From: a virus
Virus record (IMG/VR): IMGVR_UViG_3300009420_003508
Coordinates: 1 to 27,945 of that record
Length of the DNA stretch: 27,945 bases
Reading direction: 5' to 3' (one strand)
The number at the start of each line of letters is the position of its first letter. Within the stretch, counting starts at the first letter, position 1. Shown here piece by piece: positions 1 to 8,804 of the stretch. The notes beneath the pieces were generated by a model, which had not been told where the DNA came from, did no database searches, and was given only the letters and a program-made list of their open reading frames with translations. Both the position numbers and the translations under genes were made by a program.

Positions 1-189
1 AAGCTGAAGCGAAGAAAGCCAAAGCTGATGCGAAGGCAAAGGCTGAAGCGAAAAAAGCTCAAAATGCCAAGGAAAAAGCTGAAGCGAAGAAAGCCAAAGC
101 TGAAGCGAAGGCAAAAGCCAAAGCGGATGCAAAAGCCAAAGCTGATGCAAAAGCAAAAGCTGATGCGAAAAAAGCTGATGCGAAAAAAC
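1..189 (+). repeat. Degenerate Ala-Lys coding repeat
   Basis: A degenerate repeat encodes alternating Ala/Lys with Glu or Asp. Bases 1-28 recur exactly at 76-103, a 75-base offset, and shorter units (GCTGATGCAAAAGCC-like) recur through 189. The window starts inside this repeat. Confidence 0.85.
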
Positions 190-2036
190 CCAAGAGTCCT
201 CCGGAACCTACAGCACCAAAACCTAAAACTGCACCTCTTAAACCACCACCTACCAACACAACTACACCAAAAAAACCTAAGACACCACCGGTGAAGCCTT
301 CAATACCAACTGCGAAGCCTTCAATACCAGTGAAGCCTCCTATATCAGCACCAAAAGTTCTTCCTAGTATACTGACGAAAGTTAACCAAGCTCCTGGAGA
401 GCTAACCAAAAAAGCAACTGATGCAACCGGAAAGGCGATCAAGACCATCGCAGGTAAGGTAGCAGGATCAGGAGGAGTTAAGATTGTTGAAGCAACGGCC
501 AAACTAGCTGGTAAAGGTGCCAAAGCTGTTCCAGTTGTAGGTCAGGTATTGACTTTGATTGAAGCAGGTATGGTTCAATATGAACTAAATAATCTAACAG
601 AACCGCAGAAGATGGATTACTTTAGATCACATAAACAAAAACTAGAGGAATATCAAGACGGTAAGGTGTTTGGTGCAGACTTAGGAATTGCTGGACAAGC
701 AATTGACCGAGTAACTGGAGGTGTCATAGAGATGATACCCACAGCAGTGATGCTAGCAAACTATCCTTCTATATTGAGAAAGCAAAAGAATTCATCTGTA
801 GAATCTGACGTCACGTTTGGTAATCTCATGCATGATAACTTTGATAAAGTGTCTACGTCTGCAGATTCTATAACAATGTTATCGATGTTATTGAGTGATT
901 ATATGATGGAGCATTCCCGCGCTCCAGATGATCCAGTGAAGTTAGGTCAGATATACAGTACGTTACCTGAAGATGTTGTTGATACACTAGATCAATTCGC
1001 GAGACATGTATATATCAATAATGCTGGATCACGCGCTGTAAGAGCATCTATAACAAACTTCAAGAATGGATTCGCTCAAGGTGAACATGGTGATCCTGCG
1101 TACGACGAAGATACTTTCAGTATATATGATGATGAGGATAAGAGAGCGTTTGAGCAAGCTATCGGTCATGGAGAGTTCTCTATGAATGAAGTGAATCTCT
1201 CTGACGTGATAAATAAAGCTGGTGATAATATGGATATACCTATGTTACTATCTCACATGATTGACATATCTCAGTCATCAGATAAATACAAGACAGGATC
1301 TCCAAAGAACTTTTCTCAGAATCTAGATGTAATGTATAACGACTTTGAGATAGGTGAATCCAAACTGGTGGGGAGGAGATCCGGCGCTAAATCATCAAAT
1401 CCAGTTAAAGCCTCACTGACTAACTTCTTCGACAGATCAGACACAACAGAGAGACAATACACACAATCAAATCAATTGATGTTAGATTATCTTAATGAAG
1501 CCACAGGCACTCTAGGTGATTTCTTATCTCAGAGAAGGGCATCTCTTGAGGATATGGGAATCACACAACCGACGGCCCAAGGTGAGCAATCTATCAGCCA
1601 ACCTTCAGATGATTATGATTACGATGAGAAGATCTCCAACTCAAACCGTAACACGTCTGCAGCTATAGATGCCCTGAAACCTTCAACTGGCAACCAACAA
1701 TCTTCACTACTCTTCCAGTCTGGTAAACAAAGTCCAGATGTGAACATGGTATCTGGTAAAACTATAACACCAGGTTCATTAACATCGAGTGTGCGAAGTG
1801 ATAATGAGGAATTGACATATTTAGTAGATGTGCAATCAGATGTAGATGTACATCAAATCAATCAAGTTAATAATCTTGTGAAGCAATTAATGTCACAGAC
1901 GTCTACTCTTGAAGACTTAACAACTCAGATACACACACTAAACTCACAATTACCAGAGGAGATTCAGATAAATACTAACACATATGTATACTCTGAAAAG
2001 GATAATATTAAAGTAGATGGGATTACTGTGAGATGA
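1..2036 (+). CDS. Large virion structural protein, 5' partial (tape-measure position)
   Basis: The reading frame is open from base 3, so the gene begins before the window; the first internal ATG (291) is not the start. In order it encodes an Ala/Lys/Glu/Asp repeat (bases 3-189) likely to form a long charged helix, a Pro/Lys-rich stretch with a repeated KPSIP unit (190-350), a Gly/Ala-rich helical part with hydrophobic patches (about 450-780), and a long polar region ending in a coiled-coil-like C-terminus. It overlaps the next gene by ATGA. In T4 the tape measure/hub gene 29 lies directly upstream of the tail-tube-cap gene 48, and this gene sits two genes before a gp48-like frame, so a tape-measure or hub role is inferred from position and helical composition. 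No catalytic motif was seen. A TolA-like repeat alone would not assign function. Confidence 0.75.
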   Translation, partial: AEAKKAKADAKAKAEAKKAQNAKEKAEAKKAKAEAKAKAKADAKAKADAKAKADAKKADAKKPKSPPEPTAPKPKTAPLKPPPTNTTTPKKPKTPPVKPSIPTAKPSIPVKPPISAPKVLPSILTKVNQAPGELTKKATDATGKAIKTIAGKVAGSGGVKIVEATAKLAGKGAKAVPVVGQVLTLIEAGMVQYELNNLTEPQKMDYFRSHKQKLEEYQDGKVFGADLGIAGQAIDRVTGGVIEMIPTAVMLANYPSILRKQKNSSVESDVTFGNLMHDNFDKVSTSADSITMLSMLLSDYMMEHSRAPDDPVKLGQIYSTLPEDVVDTLDQFARHVYINNAGSRAVRASITNFKNGFAQGEHGDPAYDEDTFSIYDDEDKRAFEQAIGHGEFSMNEVNLSDVINKAGDNMDIPMLLSHMIDISQSSDKYKTGSPKNFSQNLDVMYNDFEIGESKLVGRRSGAKSSNPVKASLTNFFDRSDTTERQYTQSNQLMLDYLNEATGTLGDFLSQRRASLEDMGITQPTAQGEQSISQPSDDYDYDEKISNSNRNTSAAIDALKPSTGNQQSSLLFQSGKQSPDVNMVSGKTITPGSLTSSVRSDNEELTYLVDVQSDVDVHQINQVNNLVKQLMSQTSTLEDLTTQIHTLNSQLPEEIQINTNTYVYSEKDNIKVDGITVR

Positions 2037-3778
2037 ATATCGAAGATCAATTACAAGACCTAAGTAAAGCTATAGACAACAAGCAGTCGAGTGTAACTCA
2101 ACAAGAAATGTTGAGTATTCTGAATATTGCTGATAATAAAAAAGACGATGAAGAATATCGATCAGTGAGTGAAGCACCTATCATCGTAGATATCATGAGT
2201 ATATCTGACCCCGCGGCGAAAAAGCTAGCAAATCTCATGAATCCTGATGATGTACCTGATATCATTGATACTGATAAATCTAATGATGAGTCTACTGAGA
2301 GTAGTTCATATATTGGAAAAATTTTTGAATTTGTCAAAGGTAGCTTCATTGGCGTGGTTAGAATGATAGGAAGCGCTATAGGCTGGGTGACTGGTAGTGT
2401 GATCACCGCATTGAAGCAAGTCAGTGGTTGGGTGCTGAATAAGATAGAGGAAGCTATGATGCGCGCAGTCGCTATGTCAGCAGGTAACATGGTTGGTAGA
2501 TTTAAACTTTTAGGTATGGTACTCAAAGGCGCTGCCATTGGATCGATCACACTTGGAGCATATAATCTATACGCTGGTGTAGAGAAACTCGATAGTGGTT
2601 TAGATGAATGGGGATCCCGCGCCAGTGAAATGTTCTCCTCACCGGAGAATATAGTTCAATCTACTGGTAATATCAGTGAGCCTCTCGCATTCAGCGGTTC
2701 CTCTACTACCACCGGATCGTCCTCAATTGAACCATCATCTGACTCTGAATCATCAGAGGAATCATCACCTGAATCATCTGAACAGCTAGATGAACCAAAT
2801 CCTGTTATACCTGTCGATGAACCTGTCACACCTGAACCACTTGAAATATCAGAAGATATAATAAAACCTGTATCACCTGTAGATGATCTCCAGACACAAT
2901 CAGAGCCTACAATTGATAAAAGCATTCAATCAGAACCTTTAATCCCACAAGACCCTCCACAAACCACATCAAAACCAGACATAGAATATGACGAGCCGTG
3001 GTTTCCTGCAGAGGAGAAAGAGATATCTCAGTTCTTAGAGTTGAATCACATGTTTGAACCGAATAGTGACAAGACAATAGATAAGATGAATAAAATACTC
3101 GTCGAATCTCAATCAGAAATCCCCGGATTGATACCCGACTCATCTCAATCATCAGTCAACAAGTCACTAGAGTCACCTGCAAACTCCTCCGGAGGGAGCA
3201 CTCTCAAGCCATCATCAACATCCCAATCATCAACTCAACCGAGACTACCAACTGGTAGTACAGGAGATCAGTCGACAGGTACTGTTGATAATGCATCAAT
3301 CGGTATATACAAAGTGTTTAATGATGCAGAAACCACAGGAGTTAGTTTAATAGAGTCAATACAAAAGGCATCTGACACCACTAGCGGGTCAAAATCATCT
3401 TCAGGTAGTATATCAAACAATTTAAATTTTAACAGCTCTCCCACCAGTAGTAACTCTATAACATCATCACTCTCACCTGATAAGACTTCTAAACCATCTG
3501 ACATACTATCTAACTCACCAAAAGGTACAACATCTATATCCAAGGATATAGAGAGATCAGATCCACATATCAAATCTATCGTAACATTGACTAATAGTAC
3601 ATCAAACTTACAGCAGTTAGAATTAAGCCTCAAAGGTAAGGTAGAATCTCTTCAACGAGATATATCCTCTAAAAATGCCCCGACGATAGTTAACAATAGC
3701 ACGAAGACATCTGAATCTACTGTAGATTATGTATGCGATATAGATTCAGTGCGTTCTCTCACTAGAAACATAAACTAA
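2033..3778 (+). CDS. Ser/Pro-rich virion structural protein with hydrophobic helical segment
   Basis: The start is fixed by an ATGA overlap with the preceding gene. The 581-residue protein has an acidic N-terminus (1-90), a Gly/Ala-rich hydrophobic helical stretch at about 93-186 with several near-transmembrane segments, a long acidic Ser/Pro/Glu linker (about 200-400), a Ser/Thr-rich stretch (about 400-510), and a short coiled-coil-like end. This architecture fits a tail-interior or baseplate-hub protein that may contact a membrane during injection. The position just upstream of the tail-tube-cap frame supports a tape-measure or hub role, as in the T4 29-48-54 order. That role is inferred; the family is not recognised. 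Of the two large genes before gp48, either could be the true tape measure. Confidence 0.8.
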   Translation: MNIEDQLQDLSKAIDNKQSSVTQQEMLSILNIADNKKDDEEYRSVSEAPIIVDIMSISDPAAKKLANLMNPDDVPDIIDTDKSNDESTESSSYIGKIFEFVKGSFIGVVRMIGSAIGWVTGSVITALKQVSGWVLNKIEEAMMRAVAMSAGNMVGRFKLLGMVLKGAAIGSITLGAYNLYAGVEKLDSGLDEWGSRASEMFSSPENIVQSTGNISEPLAFSGSSTTTGSSSIEPSSDSESSEESSPESSEQLDEPNPVIPVDEPVTPEPLEISEDIIKPVSPVDDLQTQSEPTIDKSIQSEPLIPQDPPQTTSKPDIEYDEPWFPAEEKEISQFLELNHMFEPNSDKTIDKMNKILVESQSEIPGLIPDSSQSSVNKSLESPANSSGGSTLKPSSTSQSSTQPRLPTGSTGDQSTGTVDNASIGIYKVFNDAETTGVSLIESIQKASDTTSGSKSSSGSISNNLNFNSSPTSSNSITSSLSPDKTSKPSDILSNSPKGTTSISKDIERSDPHIKSIVTLTNSTSNLQQLELSLKGKVESLQRDISSKNAPTIVNNSTKTSESTVDYVCDIDSVRSLTRNIN

Positions 3779-3780
3779 AC

Positions 3781-3787
3781 ATAAGTA
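3781..3787 (+). promoter_or_regulatory. Late-promoter-like box (ATAAGTA) 5 nt before ATG 3793
   Basis: ATAAGTA resembles the T4 late consensus TATAAATA with one change in the shared core. It lies exactly 5 nt before the ATG at 3793, the same spacing as similar boxes before 8749(-), 8805, 11012 and 21070. This is the weakest member of the set. Confidence 0.35.
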
Positions 3788-3792
3788 ATAAT

Positions 3793-4194
3793 ATGGCTTC
3801 GACTGCTCAAAAGAACATATGGAAATTCGTTCAAGGTGAAAACTCAACAGAAACTGATGAGCAAGGCTTGAACCTAGATCCAGTTGATGGAGCTGAGCCA
3901 ACAGGGTACGGACCAGCTCCTCAAATAATTCCATTTGATGGAAAAGCTTCACCTCCTGAGACTGATACCGCATCATCCGCGCAGAGACCAATGCCAAAGA
4001 TGTCCACAATAGATGTAGTGAGTGAGTATGCGTGGACGTACTCCCCACCAGGGATTGCCAGGGACGAGACACCCAAGATGATTCTCAGAGAAGAGAGAAT
4101 CCTACAAAACCCAACATTCAATGCATTAGCGTATAATTTATTCACTCTACGGATATGTTGGATCCTGACACAGCAGAGAGTGTTAAGAAACTAG
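3793..4194 (+). CDS. Probable N-terminal part of tail tube cap protein (frame 1)
   Basis: A 133-residue frame starts at ATG 3793, 14 bases after the previous stop. Through about residue 119 the sequence looks like a phage structural N-terminus, with YAWTYSPPG near 76-84 and a conserved-looking EERILQNPTFNALAYNL. The final 15 or so residues read like out-of-frame sequence (Arg/Cys/Trp/Gln-rich). The frame overlaps the following tail-tube-cap ORF by 40 bases. If one base were gained near 4147, this piece would run straight into that ORF as one protein of about 470 residues. It is therefore either a short separate gene or the first part of a -1 shifted or broken gp48-like gene. No canonical X-XXY-YYZ slippery heptamer was seen in the overlap. 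Confidence 0.6.
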   Translation: MASTAQKNIWKFVQGENSTETDEQGLNLDPVDGAEPTGYGPAPQIIPFDGKASPPETDTASSAQRPMPKMSTIDVVSEYAWTYSPPGIARDETPKMILREERILQNPTFNALAYNLFTLRICWILTQQRVLRN

Positions 4195-5201
4195 CTTCTA
4201 CTGCCACTACTTGGATGGGAGGTAAGGTATCAGCTGCAACAAGTGGTTTAAGTAAGGATGCCTCCAAGAGTCTGGAGGACTTCTCCGGTAGTGTTAAGAA
4301 ATTTGTAACTGAACTGACAACTCAGACCGGAATCACCGGTGGGGATGCAGTCGATTTTCAAAACAAAAATTACAGACGGCATCTAGAGCCATATCAACGA
4401 TTATATTCAACGATACCTACAGGATTTAAATATAAATTACCTTACTTTTCTGATGAGTTTAAGACTAATCAACCCAAGTTTACAGATTCTGCTGGAGGTC
4501 AATCACAACTACCACTTCAATCTGCAATCGCTAGTGGAACCAGCCAAATCGCGTCTATAGTCAACTCAATCAACGCAGTCAAGCCTGGTACATATATAGA
4601 ATCACCCAAATACCCTCAATTTCCAGCAAGTGAGAAGAGTTACACTCTATCATTCCCACTTCTTAACACAGTTTCATATGATGATACATATAAAAACTGG
4701 CAGCTTGTATTCTTATTATTATATCAAAACTTACCCAATAGAGTTAATAGAAATGTGATATTACCACCCAAAATATATGAAGCTCGAATTCCAGGTGTGT
4801 GGTATTCAAGGTATGCATACATAAGCAATATATCTGTCAAGATGCTAGGAGCTCGGAGAGAGATGAAGTTTACTGGTATGGAAATAGGAGGCCCAGCAAG
4901 CAACATCAGTACAGTTGTACCAGACGCTTATCAAATTGACATGACCATAGCAGAACTCATTCCTGAATCACAGAATTATATGTTAGAGTCAATACTGAGA
5001 GATAATCTTGTGTCGGTTGATATTAGAGACAGCGCTAATGTCGCCAAACCAGCTGCTGCGATAGAGAAGTCTGCTAAAGATTTAGCCGCTGGTGCAGCTA
5101 ATAGCGCGATAAATACAATAAGCAACGCCGGCTCCGCGTTGAAGAGTAAATTCACAAGTAAATTACCTTCACCTAAATCTGTGATAGGAAAAATATTCTA
5201 A
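4155..5201 (+). CDS. 48: Baseplate tail tube cap protein, gp48-like
   Basis: The 348-residue frame has features of the T4 gp48/gp54 tail-tube-cap and initiator group: a YSTIPTGFKYKLPYF segment (84-98), then a beta-rich core with a SYTLSFPLLNT strand, a LPPKIYEARIPG turn, an aromatic RYAYISNISVKMLGARREMKF-type stretch, and a closing PDAYQIDMTIAEL strand typical of tube-domain proteins. It would cap the baseplate hub and seed tail tube growth. Context agrees: gp53 follows with a TAATG overlap and tape-measure-like genes precede. ATG 4155 has no Shine-Dalgarno sequence and overlaps the upstream frame, so it may be the C-terminal part of a longer protein starting at 3793. The choice between gp48 and gp54 is not certain; 348 residues is close to T4 gp48. 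Confidence 0.7.
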   Translation: MLDPDTAESVKKLASTATTWMGGKVSAATSGLSKDASKSLEDFSGSVKKFVTELTTQTGITGGDAVDFQNKNYRRHLEPYQRLYSTIPTGFKYKLPYFSDEFKTNQPKFTDSAGGQSQLPLQSAIASGTSQIASIVNSINAVKPGTYIESPKYPQFPASEKSYTLSFPLLNTVSYDDTYKNWQLVFLLLYQNLPNRVNRNVILPPKIYEARIPGVWYSRYAYISNISVKMLGARREMKFTGMEIGGPASNISTVVPDAYQIDMTIAELIPESQNYMLESILRDNLVSVDIRDSANVAKPAAAIEKSAKDLAAGAANSAINTISNAGSALKSKFTSKLPSPKSVIGKIF

Positions 5202-5557
5202 TGATACAACATCAAAACTCGATAGATGAGCTACCGGATCTGAGCAAGTATACACTCGAGAATATATTTCCTGTGTACAAAGACAATGATATGTATTTTT
5301 ATAACCTGTTGCGAACCGTGAGAATACCCGACAATATAGAGAGTGTATTTTATAGTATATACAATATAAACACACCTGAACCACTCACAAATATTAGCTA
5401 TAAATTTTATGGTACTATAGAGTTGTGGTGGTTAATTTGTACGGTCAATCAAATAGATAATCCAGTCGAGTTGTTTCCTGGTGGAACCAAGCTCAAGATA
5501 ATAAAACTTCAATACATTGATAAAGTGATAGATCGGATCAAATCCACACTGATATGA
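5201..5557 (+). CDS. 53: Baseplate wedge protein gp53-like
   Basis: The 118-residue protein begins at a TAATG overlap with the tail tube cap gene. Residues 67-83 (YKFYGTIELWWLICTVN) followed by FPGGTKLKI at 92-100 match the hallmark of gp53 and related LysM-like wedge proteins: a small YGxxxLWWxI helix, then a PGxxLxI strand. In T4, gp53 joins the inner baseplate and helps connect wedges to the hub. It is shorter than T4 gp53 (196 residues), and the missing part would be the N-terminal arm. The next gene overlaps by ATGA, so it is in the same transcript as its neighbours. Confidence 0.82.
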   Translation: MIQHQNSIDELPDLSKYTLENIFPVYKDNDMYFYNLLRTVRIPDNIESVFYSIYNINTPEPLTNISYKFYGTIELWWLICTVNQIDNPVELFPGGTKLKIIKLQYIDKVIDRIKSTLI

Positions 5558-7146
5558 GTATCCTTGAAACTCACGAAAATCAAACACACTCTATCAACAT
5601 CCACTTACTGAATAGTGAGGGTTATTTTATATCTATAAACACAGATTCAGTTCATGACTTACAGATTGAGGATAATTTTTTAAGATGGTGGGTTACTGGA
5701 TATATAGAGATATATAATGAGTTTGACTTTCTAGAAAAGAGCATGCTAGCCACCGGAAAAGTTAATGATATATCAGAGATATCTTCAGAATCATTGATGG
5801 TGAACACTGATACAAATGCACTATATTCTTTTAGAAATGACGGAGAGGATTATCTGATAATCAATATAGAGGTACACAAAGCCGAGAACGATATACATCA
5901 CACCATACAATACATATTGAACATATATAACATCGAGGATGTAGTGAATGTAACTCAGAGTGACAAGCGGAAGCGATTATTCTTCACTGATGAGAAGTAT
6001 CATAAACTGAGACACACTAATCTTGACTGGAGTACAGCAGATGAAACTTCAAATCCTAGACATGCTCCAGACTCTGATCGATCCATGCTTACAGGCTACG
6101 CTATAAAATATATGTTGACTCAAGCTCTAGGAGATGAAACTAGGTTTGATGTTGGATGGGATAACGGATCAACAAATATACTGTACACATCATCAACAAA
6201 CAGTAAGTGTAGTGATGATTTAGATTACATACTAGCAGATCATGTGAGCACATCTTCATCAGGGCTTTCTAGATGTGTATTGATGTTCGACAGGAGTTAT
6301 AAGATGTGGAGGTTGGTGTCATTACATGATATATTTTCACATGCCGCTCATTTTAACGCTCAGAATGATACATACACCCCTGGAGACCTACAGCTCGAGA
6401 GATTTCAATTACTAACTGAATCAACTGGGGTTGAAACTGAGGAGAGATCAACACCATCCACTAATCGAATCCCTAGAGGTTCAGATGGTTCATACATCAA
6501 TATCAGCCTCGATGAATCTAGCATCATACAGACTATAAAATTTAATGAGATGTCTGGTACAGACAATCTAGAATATCTCACCACCACCCCGGTTCATATA
6601 CACAACAACAAGTCAAAAACATTCCACATAAAACAAAAAGAACATTCACTGAAGTGTGTATATAAGAAGGTTACTGACTTGATGGCAGGTATGACCACCC
6701 TACCTGGAAATGATACATCAGTCAGTATGGATATCAGGAAAACTCGAAAGAACAACACTAACACAAGACATGTATATTCAAACGGAGATAATGAAAATAG
6801 CCTGACACTATACAACCGATCATTAAATAATAATACGTTCAAGAGTGTGATGCTGAGCAATAGTGTTGAGTTTACATGCACCGGCCAACCGGTTCGTCAA
6901 TCCGGGAGATTTATATCAATTGATCCACACTCAGACTCCACTGATCAAACAGTGTCACCCTATCATAACAAAGTTTACGGTCAATACCTAGTTGTTAGTT
7001 GTGTGCATCGAATATTAAAAGGCGATTATACCAACAAGATAGTCGGTATCAAGCCATACAATTACACTTCTGTTCACATGGACCCTATACTAAATGAAAA
7101 AGAGACATTTAATACATATGAACAATCAACACAAGAAGAATCATGA
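5554..7146 (+). CDS. Putative baseplate hub protein (gp27/gpD-like fold)
   Basis: The start is set by the ATGA overlap with gp53, and the end overlaps the next gene by ATGA. The 530-residue protein has an N-terminal beta-rich domain resembling hub ring domains (DNFLRWWVTGYIEIYN near 40-56). A middle part follows, then a C-terminal half with a SVEFTCTGQPVRQSGRFISID element and a GQYLVVSCVHRILKGDYTNKI element. The latter recalls the gpD/gp27 pattern in which a short beta domain ends in a conserved (Y/F)xVxxxxH-then-YxxxI hairpin. Such proteins form the trimeric hub connecting tube and spike. This is inferred from pattern and position next to gp53; no lysozyme domain is present. Confidence 0.6.
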   Translation: MSILETHENQTHSINIHLLNSEGYFISINTDSVHDLQIEDNFLRWWVTGYIEIYNEFDFLEKSMLATGKVNDISEISSESLMVNTDTNALYSFRNDGEDYLIINIEVHKAENDIHHTIQYILNIYNIEDVVNVTQSDKRKRLFFTDEKYHKLRHTNLDWSTADETSNPRHAPDSDRSMLTGYAIKYMLTQALGDETRFDVGWDNGSTNILYTSSTNSKCSDDLDYILADHVSTSSSGLSRCVLMFDRSYKMWRLVSLHDIFSHAAHFNAQNDTYTPGDLQLERFQLLTESTGVETEERSTPSTNRIPRGSDGSYINISLDESSIIQTIKFNEMSGTDNLEYLTTTPVHIHNNKSKTFHIKQKEHSLKCVYKKVTDLMAGMTTLPGNDTSVSMDIRKTRKNNTNTRHVYSNGDNENSLTLYNRSLNNNTFKSVMLSNSVEFTCTGQPVRQSGRFISIDPHSDSTDQTVSPYHNKVYGQYLVVSCVHRILKGDYTNKIVGIKPYNYTSVHMDPILNEKETFNTYEQSTQEES

Positions 7147-8264
7147 GCTCTGACACTAGTAGGAACATTGACCCACACGTAGTCGACACACAACTATTTA
7201 ACAATCCTAAATTAACAGCGATATTTTCAGATTATCAGAAGATACTGAACACGTTCCCCAAGCTATCGCTTATCGCTTACATGAACAAGTATACCAAACA
7301 TGTTCATGATCCAGTGACTGCTGAGAGAGATTTCTATATATCGTTAAATTCTCCAGAGAGTTCATCAGCTGTTCAGTTGACTGACCTAGATAATGACAAT
7401 ATATCATATGACATCCTGACTGGTGATGAATACAAGGAGGAAACATCGTTTGACTCTGAACCTTATGCCGAGCCACCTGAAGAGCCTCCTGATACAGCTA
7501 ATCTGCTGGATACAATTGATGATGATGTTCAGTTTATAATATATTGGGTAGAGAAGTTTAGATGTATACATCAAACAGTCCGAGATGAGATATTAAACCT
7601 AATACCTCAGAGTGATGACAATGATAATTACGATAACGAGAACACATACTTTAATAATTTCAACGAGAGTTTCTTCTCAATCCGAGATCATCAATACATC
7701 AAAGATCGATCTACATTATCTTATCTCAATATAGTGTCCCCTAGAGAGCAGTACAATAAGAACATGATGCAAAAAGTAGATGTAGATACATATGAAACAT
7801 CTAATGACATGAGCTCTAAAACCTCTCTTTTATTTTACAAAAATATAATGCAGATCAATATAGATCATGATAATGATTCACGAGTAATTGATTGGACAGG
7901 AGGCACCCCGTATACGCCTGGAGAAAGTACTTATCCTGGCTGGACCGCGGTTAGTATTCAAGCAGGAGCCTCACCTGCACTACCACACGGTAATAATAAT
8001 GTAGTTGACACTACTCATCCAGGTAGAATTGAAGAAAATATAGAGGCTGTACAGATGAAGATGACTGAAATCCTTGGTAATATGAAGAGAGTGTTCGATT
8101 TCCTAGATGTAAGGACTATAGAGGATACACAATCATTTGGAAAGTTTAATCACTCGATGATAATTCGTAAGATTTGGACAGAGGTTGATCAATCATTTGT
8201 TAAGGTTAGAGATACATTACCTAAAATACCACTAACCACGAGAAATAATCAAGATCTGTCATGA
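7143..8264 (+). CDS. Acidic virion protein of unknown function
   Basis: The 373-residue protein starts at an ATGA overlap with the hub-like gene; GAAG lies about 7 nt upstream of the ATG. It is strongly acidic and Asn/Asp-rich in the middle (residues about 60-180, including a Pro/Glu run), has a helical C-terminal third (about 290-350, IEENIEAVQMKMTEIL) and contains no motif I can name. As the last gene of the first structural block, it is probably a baseplate or hub-associated component. Its last 16 bases overlap the 3' end of the opposite-strand terminase-like gene, so the two transcripts converge with no room for a terminator between them. Confidence 0.75.
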   Translation: MSSDTSRNIDPHVVDTQLFNNPKLTAIFSDYQKILNTFPKLSLIAYMNKYTKHVHDPVTAERDFYISLNSPESSSAVQLTDLDNDNISYDILTGDEYKEETSFDSEPYAEPPEEPPDTANLLDTIDDDVQFIIYWVEKFRCIHQTVRDEILNLIPQSDDNDNYDNENTYFNNFNESFFSIRDHQYIKDRSTLSYLNIVSPREQYNKNMMQKVDVDTYETSNDMSSKTSLLFYKNIMQINIDHDNDSRVIDWTGGTPYTPGESTYPGWTAVSIQAGASPALPHGNNNVVDTTHPGRIEENIEAVQMKMTEILGNMKRVFDFLDVRTIEDTQSFGKFNHSMIIRKIWTEVDQSFVKVRDTLPKIPLTTRNNQDLS

Positions 8265-8749
8265 TCACCACTCGTAGTTGTATCACTTACTTCAGCTTCA
8301 ATAAGCTCAGCACCTGAAATTAACTGAGCTAGCACTTCCTCGCGAGATAATTCAATCTTATTCTGATGATCGACATGTAGTAACTCCTTCTTAGAGTCTA
8401 TATCCAACTGTTTCATCGCGAAACCCGCTGTTGTCTTCTTGTCTTGGATGAGTATCTTGCTGAGTGAGTCTATACTACCGGTAGCAGCCCTAAGTAAACT
8501 AGCTAAAGACTCGACTTCCTCAGAGTTTGGAGCAGCCTCTACATATTGCTTGACTATATTGACCATATCTATGCTTGAGTTGATCAAGAACCCAGTTTTA
8601 TTTATTATAAATTCCTCTAGATTATCTTTATCTAACTTAAACTCTTCCGTTTTGATGGTCTCTCTCACTACCTTCTGGTCTTGCTTCAACTGAGTTATCA
8701 AATCCATAACATCATCCTCTATATCGTCATTCATTTCATTCTCTAACAT
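8249..8749 (-). CDS. Putative terminase small subunit (gp16-like)
   Basis: From ATG 8749 the product has 166 residues. An acidic N-terminus is followed by a helical core of the pattern seen in T4-like small terminases: a helix with INKTGFLINSSIDMVNIVKQYVEAAP, then SEEVESLASLLRAATGSIDSLSKIL, then a basic/charged helix and an acidic tail. Small terminase forms a ring that recruits the large subunit to DNA for packaging. The frame is open back to ATG 8788, but I prefer 8749: a TAAATA box lies exactly 5 nt upstream, as for other genes here, and the longer version would cover the promoter of the divergent gene. ATG 8734, with GAG upstream, is a third option. The assignment rests on helical pattern only. 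Confidence 0.6.
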   Translation of the reverse strand: MLENEMNDDIEDDVMDLITQLKQDQKVVRETIKTEEFKLDKDNLEEFIINKTGFLINSSIDMVNIVKQYVEAAPNSEEVESLASLLRAATGSIDSLSKILIQDKKTTAGFAMKQLDIDSKKELLHVDHQNKIELSREEVLAQLISGAELIEAEVSDTTTSGDHDRS

Positions 8750-8756
8750 ATAAATA
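8749..8756 (+). promoter_or_regulatory. T4-type late promoter box TATAAATA, plus strand
   Basis: This is an exact match to the T4 late consensus, pointing toward the 49-residue ORF and dUTPase, 48 nt before ATG 8805. It forms part of the palindrome TAAATATTTA (8751-8760), so a minus-strand box overlaps it. It could give late transcription of the otherwise early island. Confidence 0.45.
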
Positions 8757-8761
8757 TTTAA
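8755..8761 (-). promoter_or_regulatory. Late-promoter-like TTAAATA, minus strand, 5 nt before ATG 8749
   Basis: Read on the minus strand, TTAAATA is followed by five bases (TTTAT) and then ATG 8749. The core TAAATA equals the last six bases of the T4 late consensus. It would start a leaderless or nearly leaderless message for the terminase-like gene. Confidence 0.4.
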
Positions 8762-8770
8762 GAAAATAAC

Positions 8771-8798
8771 TTGAAATCTCAATATCATGCACTATAAT
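8771..8798 (+). promoter_or_regulatory. Sigma70-type promoter TTGAAA-N16-TATAAT
   Basis: TTGAAA at 8771-8776 and a perfect TATAAT at 8793-8798 are separated by 16 bp. The expected start site, about 7 nt after the -10 box, falls on or next to ATG 8805. This fits an early host-polymerase promoter for the 49-residue ORF, dUTPase and clamp loader. Confidence 0.6.
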
Positions 8799-8804
8799 AT
8801 AGTT

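Noticed and set aside
28-294. Lys/Arg-rich plus-strand frame at the left end
   Set aside because: It is the alternate frame of the Ala-Lys repeat; the frame from base 3 continues without a stop into the large structural gene.
59-523. Minus-strand Ala/Phe-rich frame opposite the Ala-Lys repeat
   Set aside because: Antisense of a repetitive coding region already explained by the plus-strand frame.
8750-8788. Longer start (ATG 8788) for the minus-strand terminase-like gene
   Set aside because: The added residues are hydrophobic and unlike the rest, there is no upstream start signal, and they would overlap the divergent promoter; the TAAATA-N5-ATG pattern points to 8749.
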